Both the position numbers and the translations under genes were made by a program. A stretch of 5,233 nt of DNA from Sulfurovum sp. UBA1140 (GTDB lineage Bacteria; Campylobacterota; Campylobacteria; Campylobacterales; Sulfurovaceae). Under the pieces are notes generated by a model, which did no database searches, was not told the DNA's origin, and saw nothing but the letters and a program-made list of their open reading frames with translations. Below are positions 1 to 5,233 of the stretch, one piece after another; the stretch's first letter is position 1; each line of letters starts with the position of its first letter. The stretch is taken from contig DCAF01000028.1 of assembly GCA_002311915.1 (NCBI GenBank), positions 1-5,233 of the forward strand, read 5' to 3'.

Positions 1-11
1 AGGATAGAGCA

Positions 12-1112
12 ATGCAACGACTATTTTTATCACCACCACACATGAGTGGCAAAGAGCAAACCTATATAGCAGAGGTTTTTAAAAGCAACTATATTGCCCC
101 ATTGGGTGCTTTTGTTGATAGATTTGAAGAGAGCATTAAGCGTTATACAGGAGCATCATATGCCTTGGCTTTGAGTTCAGCCACAGCAGGACTACATCTG
201 GCACTTAGAGTGTTAGGGGTTGGCAAGAATGATTTGGTATTGGCATCGACTTTTACGTTTATAGGGTCGATTAATTGTATTCTATATCAAGGGGCTAAAC
301 CTATTTTTATAGACAGTGACGAGGGGTGGAATCTTAGCCCCGAGCTTCTTAAGAAAGCAATTCATCAGTTGCCTAAAAAACCCAAAGTTCTAATTCTGAC
401 CCACCTCTATGGTCAAGTAGCCAAGATGGATGAGATTGTTGCTATCTGTAAAGAAGAGGGTATTTATCTGATTGAAGACGCTGCTGAATCTTTGGGGGCT
501 ACGTATAAGGGGCAACAGAGTGGAACGTTTGGTGATTTTGGGGTGTATAGTTTTAATGGAAATAAAATCTTGACCACGTCAGGTGGGGGAGTGCTTGTTA
601 GTGAAAATGCAGCATGGATAGAGAGAGCCAAGTTTCTCTCGACTCAAGCCAAAGAGCCTTTTTTGCACTATGAACATATTGAAATGGGTTACAACTATCG
701 TTTAAGTAATGTTCTCTCTGCGATTGGTGTGGCACAGATGGAGGTTTTAAATGAACGGGTGAAACGAAAACGGGAAGTTTTTGATTTTTATTTCAAGGAA
801 CTCTCTGCAATCGAAGAGATTACCTTTATGCCCGAGTTGCCCAACAGTCAGGGGAATCGCTGGTTAACCACACTGACATTTAAGAAAACTGACCCAATGA
901 TGGTGGTTAATGCATTGGAAAAGGTAGATGCCGAGAGCCGACCCCTTTGGAAACCGATGCATCTGCAACCACTATTTAAAGATGCAGACTCTTTTGTTGA
1001 TGGAACAAGTGAAAGATTTTATCATACGGGTATATGTCTTCCCTCTCCTACGAGTGCTTCAAATCAAGAGCTGTTACGGGTGGTTGAGGTGATTAAGAAG
1101 ATATGTCAATAA
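12..1112 (+). CDS. pglE: PglE-type UDP-4-keto-6-deoxy-GlcNAc C4 aminotransferase (DegT/DnrJ/EryC1 family)
   Basis: A 366-residue PLP-dependent aminotransferase of the DegT/DnrJ/EryC1 fold. It is expected to transfer an amino group, usually from glutamate, to C4 of UDP-2-acetamido-4-keto-2,6-dideoxyglucose, giving UDP-4-amino-4,6-dideoxy-GlcNAc in the cytoplasm. Visible motifs: the N-terminal LSPPHM and SNYIAPLG segments; SSATAGLHLAL (about 55-65), the phosphate-binding region; IEDAAES, with D156 expected to contact the pyridine nitrogen; SFNGNKI, with K185 as the Schiff-base lysine; GYNYRLSN (226-233); and RPLWKPMH (310-317). These features and the length match C. jejuni PglE as I recall it. 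The ATG at 12 has AGGA at 1-4, seven nt upstream. The stop overlaps the next gene by 10 nt (shared 1103-1112), and that gene encodes the enzyme making this one's substrate. Other sugar aminotransferases of the family (WbpE, PseC, Per) are less likely given this match and partner, but exact substrate and stereochemistry are inferred. Confidence 0.92.
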   Translation: MQRLFLSPPHMSGKEQTYIAEVFKSNYIAPLGAFVDRFEESIKRYTGASYALALSSATAGLHLALRVLGVGKNDLVLASTFTFIGSINCILYQGAKPIFIDSDEGWNLSPELLKKAIHQLPKKPKVLILTHLYGQVAKMDEIVAICKEEGIYLIEDAAESLGATYKGQQSGTFGDFGVYSFNGNKILTTSGGGVLVSENAAWIERAKFLSTQAKEPFLHYEHIEMGYNYRLSNVLSAIGVAQMEVLNERVKRKREVFDFYFKELSAIEEITFMPELPNSQGNRWLTTLTFKKTDPMMVVNALEKVDAESRPLWKPMHLQPLFKDADSFVDGTSERFYHTGICLPSPTSASNQELLRVVEVIKKICQ

Positions 1113-2887
1113 ACCATTTTTTTAAACCCACTGCCTTGAAAAGAACAGCTTTTTTTCTGCTTTTTGATACACTTATTTCAATAGCAACCATTCTGTTGGC
1201 ATACCTTTTACGCTTTAATTTTGATATTCCTTTAACCTTTGTAGAGGGAATGTTTAAGATGATGTTGATACTTATTCCTCTTAAAATAGCCATTTTTTTT
1301 GTTTCTAAAATCTATTTTGTGGCGTGGCGTTTTTTTGGCTTAATGGAGTATCGACGAATTATTGTGGCTCATGTGGTTGTCTATACACTTTTTACACTTA
1401 TCTTTATGCTGTTTAATGACTATTTTCTTCCTTTTCCCCGATCTGCCATTCTTATTGAACTCTTTTTATCTATCTTTTTTATTGGTTTTTTACGAATATC
1501 AAAGAGGCTCTATCTTGAGAGTTCTCAATCAAATCGCCAAAAACGAACCTTGATTTTTGGTGCCAATGACCGAGCCAATCAGGTAATTAAGAGTGCATTG
1601 GGCGAAGAGATAGACTACTACCCCTTGGCACTGGTCTCTGATGATAAGAACTTGATTGGCACGTATTTCTCTAACATTCGAGTGTATGAGAAAGTATCCC
1701 TTATAAATGTGATTAAAGAGCTTGAGATTAATGCAGTGATTATTACTGAAAAACTAGAACAAACAGAGTTGGATGGACTCTTTACTAAGCTTAATGAACA
1801 AGGGGTTCACGATATTAAAATTGCTCAAATACTCCAAGACAATCGACCTGCGTTAGCCGATATTTCTATTGAAGATCTGTTGGCAAGAAAACCACAAGAT
1901 TTGGACATGATTGGTATTGCCAATTTTATTATTGGTAAAGTGGTCATGATTACAGGGGCAGGGGGGAGTATTGGAAGTGAACTTGCCCGTCAAGTTGAGC
2001 TGTTTGGAGCCAAGAAGATTGTTTTGGTAGACAATAGTGAGTTTAATCTTTATACCATTAATGAAGAGTTAAATGCAGAAAAAACCGTTGCAGTCATGCA
2101 AAATGTACGTAATAAGAACCAATTAGAGAAGACTTTTATTCGCTATCAGCCTGATATTGTGATTCATGCAGCAGCGTATAAACATGTGCCTCTGTGTGAA
2201 GCCAATATTACCGAAGCGATTGAGAATAATGTTTTTGGAACAAAAAATGTTATTGATTTGTCTATTGCTTATAAAGTGGCTAAAGTGGTACTTATCTCGA
2301 CCGATAAAGCCGTTCGCCCCACCAATGTAATGGGGACAACCAAGCGTATTTGTGAGCTTTATGCCCATAGTGTTCCTTCGATGCGTACCGAGATTGTTGC
2401 GGTTCGATTTGGTAATGTATTGGGGAGTTCTGGTTCCGTGATTCCTAAGTTTAAAGCACAAATTGCCAAAGGAGAGAACATTACCGTGACCCACCCCGAT
2501 ATTACACGTTATTTTATGCTGATTCCCGAAGCGTGTCAACTGGTACTTCAAGCATCTTCCATTGCAAAAGGGGGGGAACTTTTTATTTTAGATATGGGGG
2601 AGCCGATTAAAATTGTGGATTTAGCAAAAAAGATGATAGAATTGTCGGGTCGGGATGATATTGATATTGAGTTTACAGGGCTTCGAGTGGGTGAAAAGCT
2701 TTATGAAGAGCTGTTAATTGAAGATGCCGATTTAAAAACAGAGTATCGCTCGATTATGGTTTCCATGAACTCACCTGTTGATTATCCAGATTTATTGAAA
2801 AAAATGGAACATTTAAGGGGCAGTGATGAGGTGTTGTTGGCAATGCTTAAATTGATTGTTCCAGAGTTTAATCATCAAAAAAATTAA
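1103..2887 (+). CDS. pglF: PglF-type membrane-bound UDP-GlcNAc 4,6-dehydratase
   Basis: A 594-residue membrane nucleotide-sugar dehydratase of the long FlaA1/WbpM/PglF class, close to the 590 aa of C. jejuni PglF. It should convert UDP-GlcNAc to the UDP-4-keto-6-deoxy sugar, the first step toward bacillosamine. Four hydrophobic segments (about 16-37, 51-72, 85-105, 113-130) anchor it in the inner membrane. A first Rossmann-like domain follows at about 148-245 (RTLIFGAND). The SDR catalytic domain runs from about 278, with cofactor loop TGAGGSIGSEL (284-294), HAAAYKHVPLCE (355-366), STDKAVRPTNVMG (399-411), RFGNVLGSSGSVIPKF (435-450) and GLRVGEKLYEELL (526-538). The usual SDR YxxxK reads MxxxK (M410, K414), with T400, D401 and K402 nearby. 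Met replacing Tyr is what I recall for this long subfamily, so it does not suggest an inactive enzyme. The start overlaps pglE by 10 nt, with AAGAAG just upstream, so translational coupling is likely. WbpM-like use in other 6-deoxy-HexNAc pathways is possible, but the adjacent pglE favours the bacillosamine route. Confidence 0.94.
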   Translation: MSINHFFKPTALKRTAFFLLFDTLISIATILLAYLLRFNFDIPLTFVEGMFKMMLILIPLKIAIFFVSKIYFVAWRFFGLMEYRRIIVAHVVVYTLFTLIFMLFNDYFLPFPRSAILIELFLSIFFIGFLRISKRLYLESSQSNRQKRTLIFGANDRANQVIKSALGEEIDYYPLALVSDDKNLIGTYFSNIRVYEKVSLINVIKELEINAVIITEKLEQTELDGLFTKLNEQGVHDIKIAQILQDNRPALADISIEDLLARKPQDLDMIGIANFIIGKVVMITGAGGSIGSELARQVELFGAKKIVLVDNSEFNLYTINEELNAEKTVAVMQNVRNKNQLEKTFIRYQPDIVIHAAAYKHVPLCEANITEAIENNVFGTKNVIDLSIAYKVAKVVLISTDKAVRPTNVMGTTKRICELYAHSVPSMRTEIVAVRFGNVLGSSGSVIPKFKAQIAKGENITVTHPDITRYFMLIPEACQLVLQASSIAKGGELFILDMGEPIKIVDLAKKMIELSGRDDIDIEFTGLRVGEKLYEELLIEDADLKTEYRSIMVSMNSPVDYPDLLKKMEHLRGSDEVLLAMLKLIVPEFNHQKN

Positions 2888-2894
2888 AAGAGAG
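2886..2894 (+). promoter_or_regulatory. Ribosome binding site deciding the kpsF start
   Basis: The purine run AAAAGAGAG lies 3-8 nt before the ATG at 2898 and resembles a Shine-Dalgarno site. It supports that ATG over the in-frame TTG at 2856. The TTG lies inside pglF and would add 14 residues (starting FQSLIIKK) that read as an out-of-frame translation of the pglF C-terminus. Confidence 0.6.
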
Positions 2895-2897
2895 TAT

Positions 2898-3842
2898 ATG
2901 AATATAAACGAAATAGCGAAAGAGGTCTTTTTAATTGAGTCGATAGAGATAGCCAACTTGGCTCAATATTTGACCTCTGATTTTGAAAAAGCAGTGAAGG
3001 ATATTTTAAAGTGCCAAGGTAAATTGATTGTCTCCGGCATGGGGAAATCAGGAATTATTGGTAAAAAAATAGCAGCGACTTTAGCAAGTACAGGAACTCC
3101 TAGCTTTTTTCTGCACCCAGCAGAGGCGTATCATGGTGATTTGGGCATGATAGAATCTCATGACATTGTACTGCTTATTTCTAATTCAGGTGAGACCGAT
3201 GAGATATTACGGTTGATTCCTTTTTTGAAACTACAATCAAATATTATTGTGGCGATGAGTGGTAATCCTGGCTCAACTTTGGCTAAAAATAGCAGTTATC
3301 ATCTGAATATTTCGGTAAAAAAAGAGGCATGTCCTTTACAACTCGCACCCACCTCTTCGACCACTGCCACATTGGTAATGGGGGATGCTTTAGCTGTAGC
3401 ATTAATGAAATTGCGTAATTTTCAAGATACCGACTTTGCACAGTTTCACCCAGGGGGAAGCTTGGGGCGAAGGCTCTTAACCAAAGCCGAGGATATTATG
3501 CGAAAAAAAGAGCTTCCACTCTGTAGTAAAGAGTCGGGCATTAAAGAGATTATTGCCACGGTTTCAGGTGGCAAAATGGGGTTGGCTATTGTAACAGAAG
3601 GGGATAAGGTAGTGGGGGTTATTACCGATGGTGATATTCGACGTGCCATGGAGACCAAGGAGTCAGAGTTTTTTGGCTTGAAAGCCTCTGAACTGATGTC
3701 ACTCTCTCCTAAAAAAGTTGCTTCTAAAGCCAAATTGACCGAAGTGCAAAATATAATGACCACCTATAAAGTTAACTCTTTGTTGGTCTGTGATGAAGAG
3801 CAACTTAGGGGAGTGATACAGATTTATGATATTGGGGTTTAG
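2898..3842 (+). CDS. kpsF: Arabinose-5-phosphate isomerase (KpsF/KdsD/GutQ family, SIS + 2 CBS)
   Basis: Encodes 314 aa from the ATG at 2898. The enzyme interconverts D-ribulose 5-phosphate and D-arabinose 5-phosphate, the first committed step to Kdo for LPS core or capsule. The N-terminal SIS sugar-phosphate domain (about 30-175) contains VSGMGKSG (45-52), TGTPSFFLHPAEAYHGDLG (65-83), ISNSGETDE (94-102) and EACPLQLAPTSSTTATLVMGDALA (143-166). Residues important in E. coli KdsD (K59, H88, E111, E152, H193, recalled) all align at a constant offset of nine: K50, H79, E102, E143, H184. Two CBS domains follow, about 198-250 (ITDGDIRRA) and 264-314 (ending IQIYDIG), as usual for full-length family members. 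GutQ-like or housekeeping KdsD paralogues are hard to separate by sequence; location in a glycan cluster favours the kpsF role. It starts 10 nt after pglF stops, so is probably co-transcribed. The inverted repeat begins 22 nt after its stop. Confidence 0.94.
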   Translation: MNINEIAKEVFLIESIEIANLAQYLTSDFEKAVKDILKCQGKLIVSGMGKSGIIGKKIAATLASTGTPSFFLHPAEAYHGDLGMIESHDIVLLISNSGETDEILRLIPFLKLQSNIIVAMSGNPGSTLAKNSSYHLNISVKKEACPLQLAPTSSTTATLVMGDALAVALMKLRNFQDTDFAQFHPGGSLGRRLLTKAEDIMRKKELPLCSKESGIKEIIATVSGGKMGLAIVTEGDKVVGVITDGDIRRAMETKESEFFGLKASELMSLSPKKVASKAKLTEVQNIMTTYKVNSLLVCDEEQLRGVIQIYDIGV

Positions 3843-3864
3843 TTTAAGCAAAACTAAAAATTTT

Positions 3865-3935
3865 GTGGGCTAGAAAGCACCACGCTACGGTATTTAAATA
3901 TATTGACTATTGTAGCGTGGTGCATTCCTGCCCAC
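3865..3935. repeat. REPIN/BIME-like inverted pair of GTAG-hairpin (REP) elements
   Basis: Two 24-nt half elements face each other: 3865-3888 (minus orientation) and 3912-3935 (plus orientation), with an AT-rich 23-nt spacer (3889-3911). Read from its own 5' end, each half is GTAG, then C, then GTGGTGC, a 6-nt loop (TTTCTA or ATTCCT), then GCCCAC. GTGGTGC pairs with GCCCAC over 6 bp with one bulged T, so each half is a small imperfect hairpin directly after GTAG. The halves also pair with each other: 12 perfect bp (3877-3888 with 3912-3923), a partly paired loop zone, and 6 bp (3865-3870 with 3930-3935). The flanks TTTT (3861-3864) and GAAA (3936-3939) extend this by four pairs, one of them G-U. 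GTAG plus a bulged palindrome is the known hallmark of REPs tied to RAYT (TnpA-REP) transposases, and inverted pairs are REPINs. The structure is seen directly; mobility and genomic copy number are inferred. No U-tract follows the stem on the + strand, so it is not a classical terminator, though it could attenuate readthrough or protect upstream mRNA. Confidence 0.72.
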
Positions 3936-3952
3936 GAAAGATAAATTAAAAA

Positions 3953-3956
3953 AAGG
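3953..3956 (+). promoter_or_regulatory. Ribosome binding site of the UDP-HexNAc dehydrogenase gene
   Basis: AAGG, at the end of an A-rich run (3948-3956), lies eight nt before the ATG at 3965. It supports that start and shows translation is initiated independently of kpsF, which ended 122 nt earlier. Confidence 0.65.
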
Positions 3957-3964
3957 TAATATAG

Positions 3965-5212
3965 ATGAAAGACAGCATAGCCGTAATAGGTTTAGGATAT
4001 GTAGGTTTACCCTTGGCACATGCCTTTTCAGCAAAATATAAAGTGGTAGGGTTTGATATTGCCCAGTGGAGAATAGATGAACTCTTATCGGGGCAGGATA
4101 GAACGCTAGAGTTAAGCACCGAGCAGGTGAATGAGGCGATTGACAATGGCATGAAGTTTACCAACAGGCTCGAAGATATAGCCAAGTGTAATATCTATAT
4201 TGTAACGGTTCCAACACCCATTGATAAGCATAAAAAACCAAACCTTACACCACTTATTAAAGCAAGTGAATCTATAGGAAAAATTTTAAAAGTAGGGGAT
4301 ATTGTTATTTATGAATCAACAGTCTACCCAGGGGCAACCGAAGAGGAGTGTGTTCCTATTTTAGAGCGTGTATCGGGGTTAAAATTTAATCAAGACTTTT
4401 TTTGTGGATATAGCCCCGAGAGAATTAATCCTGGGGATAAAGAGCATACCGTAACCAAAATTTTAAAAGTAACCGCGGGGAGTACCCCCGAAATAGGAAA
4501 AAGGGTTGATGAGTTGTATGCCTCGGTAATTACAGCAGGAACACACTTAGCACCCAGCATTAAAGTAGCTGAAGCTGCTAAGGTAATTGAGAACTCTCAA
4601 CGGGATATTAATATAGCCTTTGTGAATGAACTCTCGATGATATTTAATCGGTTAAATATCGACACCAATGCCGTGCTAGAAGCTGCAGGAACCAAGTGGA
4701 ATTTTTTGAAGTTTAAACCTGGGTTGGTTGGTGGCCATTGCATTGGAGTTGACCCCTATTACCTTACACATAAGGCTCAAGAGGTGGGGTATAATCCTGA
4801 GATTATCTTAGCAGGAAGACGACTTAATGATAATATGGGTATTTATGTTGCCAATCAAGTGATTAAATTGATGATAAAAAAAGGGCAGAAGATAGAGGGT
4901 TCTAAAGTATTGGTTTTGGGAATTACCTTTAAAGAGAACTGCCCCGATATTAGAAACTCTAAGGTGATTGATGTGATTAGAGAGCTTCAAGATTTTGGTT
5001 GTGATGTTGAGATTAATGATTATTGGGCAGATACTCAAGAGGTGAAAAAAGAGTATGAGATTGAACTTAAAAGTAGTCTGAATATGGAGAGCTATGATGC
5101 TATTATTTTAGCCGTGGCACATGATAAGTATCGGGATTTAGAGTTAAATAATGACAATCAGGTTGTTTTTGACATTAAATCAATTTTAAAGAGAAGTGAT
5201 GGGAGACTATAG
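3965..5212 (+). CDS. tviB: UDP-N-acetylhexosamine 6-dehydrogenase, TviB/WbpO type
   Basis: A 415-residue member of the UDP-glucose/GDP-mannose dehydrogenase family. Such enzymes oxidise C6 of a nucleotide sugar to the uronic acid in two steps, using two NAD+. Domains in order: NAD-binding Rossmann with IGLGYVGLPL (8-17) and TVPTP (81-85); YESTVYPGATEEE (116-128); YSPERINPGD (149-158); central dimerisation helix with EAAKVIENSQRDINIAFVNE (203-222), including K206 and N210; catalytic loop GGHCIGVDPYY (256-266) with thiohemiacetal cysteine C259 and D263; and C-terminal UDP-binding domain with GITFKENCPDIRNSK (319-333). The AGTKWNFLKFKPGLVGGHCIGVDPYYLTHKAQEVGY stretch (241-276) is typical of TviB/WbpO/CapL rather than UDP-glucose dehydrogenase, so the substrate is probably UDP-GlcNAc or UDP-GalNAc. 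Which epimer cannot be read from the sequence. Key residues and length are intact. The start has a good ribosome site. It follows kpsF across the inverted repeat and may share its transcript or have its own promoter; no clear promoter is visible. Confidence 0.9.
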   Translation: MKDSIAVIGLGYVGLPLAHAFSAKYKVVGFDIAQWRIDELLSGQDRTLELSTEQVNEAIDNGMKFTNRLEDIAKCNIYIVTVPTPIDKHKKPNLTPLIKASESIGKILKVGDIVIYESTVYPGATEEECVPILERVSGLKFNQDFFCGYSPERINPGDKEHTVTKILKVTAGSTPEIGKRVDELYASVITAGTHLAPSIKVAEAAKVIENSQRDINIAFVNELSMIFNRLNIDTNAVLEAAGTKWNFLKFKPGLVGGHCIGVDPYYLTHKAQEVGYNPEIILAGRRLNDNMGIYVANQVIKLMIKKGQKIEGSKVLVLGITFKENCPDIRNSKVIDVIRELQDFGCDVEINDYWADTQEVKKEYEIELKSSLNMESYDAIILAVAHDKYRDLELNNDNQVVFDIKSILKRSDGRL

Positions 5213-5228
5213 TCAATAACCTCTCCCA
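5200..5228 (+). terminator. Possible short hairpin overlapping the dehydrogenase stop
   Basis: TGGGAGA (5200-5206) is complementary to TCTCCCA (5222-5228), giving a 7-bp stem with a 15-nt loop that includes the stop codon (5210-5212). The window ends five nt later, so a U-tract cannot be confirmed. This could be a terminator, a chance repeat, or part of a larger element. Confidence 0.25.
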
Positions 5229-5233
5229 ATCCT

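Noticed and set aside
1293..1300. T8 run (and a T7 run at 1330-1336) in the pglF membrane region
   Set aside because: Phe-rich transmembrane codons in an AT-rich genome readily produce such runs, and nothing else suggests slippage.
2123..2551. 142-codon open frame on the minus strand inside pglF
   Set aside because: It lies antisense to the conserved catalytic domain of a clear gene, and its translation looks like no known family and is low in complexity of motifs. It is a shadow frame.
2856..2897. Longer kpsF reading frame from a TTG at 2856, adding 14 residues
   Set aside because: The extension lies within pglF and has a clearly better ATG with a purine-rich ribosome site at 2898. The shorter protein begins like C. 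jejuni KpsF (MNI..IAK).
3446..3763. 105-codon minus-strand open frame inside kpsF
   Set aside because: It is antisense to the SIS/CBS coding region, with no ribosome site or recognisable protein.
3903..3908. TTGACT resembling a -35 box in the repeat spacer
   Set aside because: At 16-18 nt downstream the sequence is the GC-rich right half of the repeat, with no -10-like hexamer. Further down, TAAATT (3942-3947) matches a -10 only weakly and lies too near the ribosome site.
3865..3935. Reading the inverted repeat as a standard rho-independent terminator or as an IS terminal repeat pair
   Set aside because: The stem is followed by GAAAGATAAATT, not a U-tract. The space between the arms is only 23 nt, with no transposase and no clear target-site duplication.

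Overview
The window carries four complete genes, all on the + strand, for making nucleotide sugars used in surface glycans. The proteins most resemble Campylobacterota (Epsilonproteobacteria): from memory, the first two match Campylobacter jejuni PglE and PglF along their whole lengths, and the third matches its KpsF. Base composition looks moderately AT-rich but less extreme than C. jejuni, so a free-living relative (Sulfurovum/Sulfurimonas/Arcobacter-like) is a reasonable guess. That placement is inference from recalled sequences, not from a search.

Layout. Positions 12-1112 encode a PglE-type PLP aminotransferase. Its stop overlaps by 10 nt the start of a PglF-type membrane-bound UDP-GlcNAc 4,6-dehydratase (1103-2887). 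Ten nt later comes KpsF/KdsD, an arabinose-5-phosphate isomerase with SIS and two CBS domains (2898-3842). This tight spacing suggests one transcription unit. A 122-nt gap (3843-3964) follows and is mostly filled by a striking inverted repeat. After it lies a TviB/WbpO-type UDP-N-acetylhexosamine 6-dehydrogenase (3965-5212). The last 21 nt may hold one arm of a short hairpin and no recognisable gene.

How the genes work together. PglF would convert UDP-GlcNAc to the 4-keto-6-deoxy sugar and PglE would aminate it to UDP-4-amino-4,6-dideoxy-GlcNAc, the precursor of UDP-diNAc-bacillosamine. The final acetyltransferase (PglD) is not in the window. KpsF supplies arabinose 5-phosphate for Kdo, and the TviB-type enzyme supplies a UDP-HexNAc-uronic acid. 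Together these point to a capsule, O-antigen or protein-glycan locus that continues beyond both edges.

The most unusual item is the repeat at 3865-3935. Each half is a GTAG tetranucleotide followed by a small bulged hairpin, and the two halves face each other. That is the architecture of a REP doublet (REPIN/BIME) mobilised by RAYT transposases. The four genes themselves are well-known families, and I see no undescribed enzyme system here.
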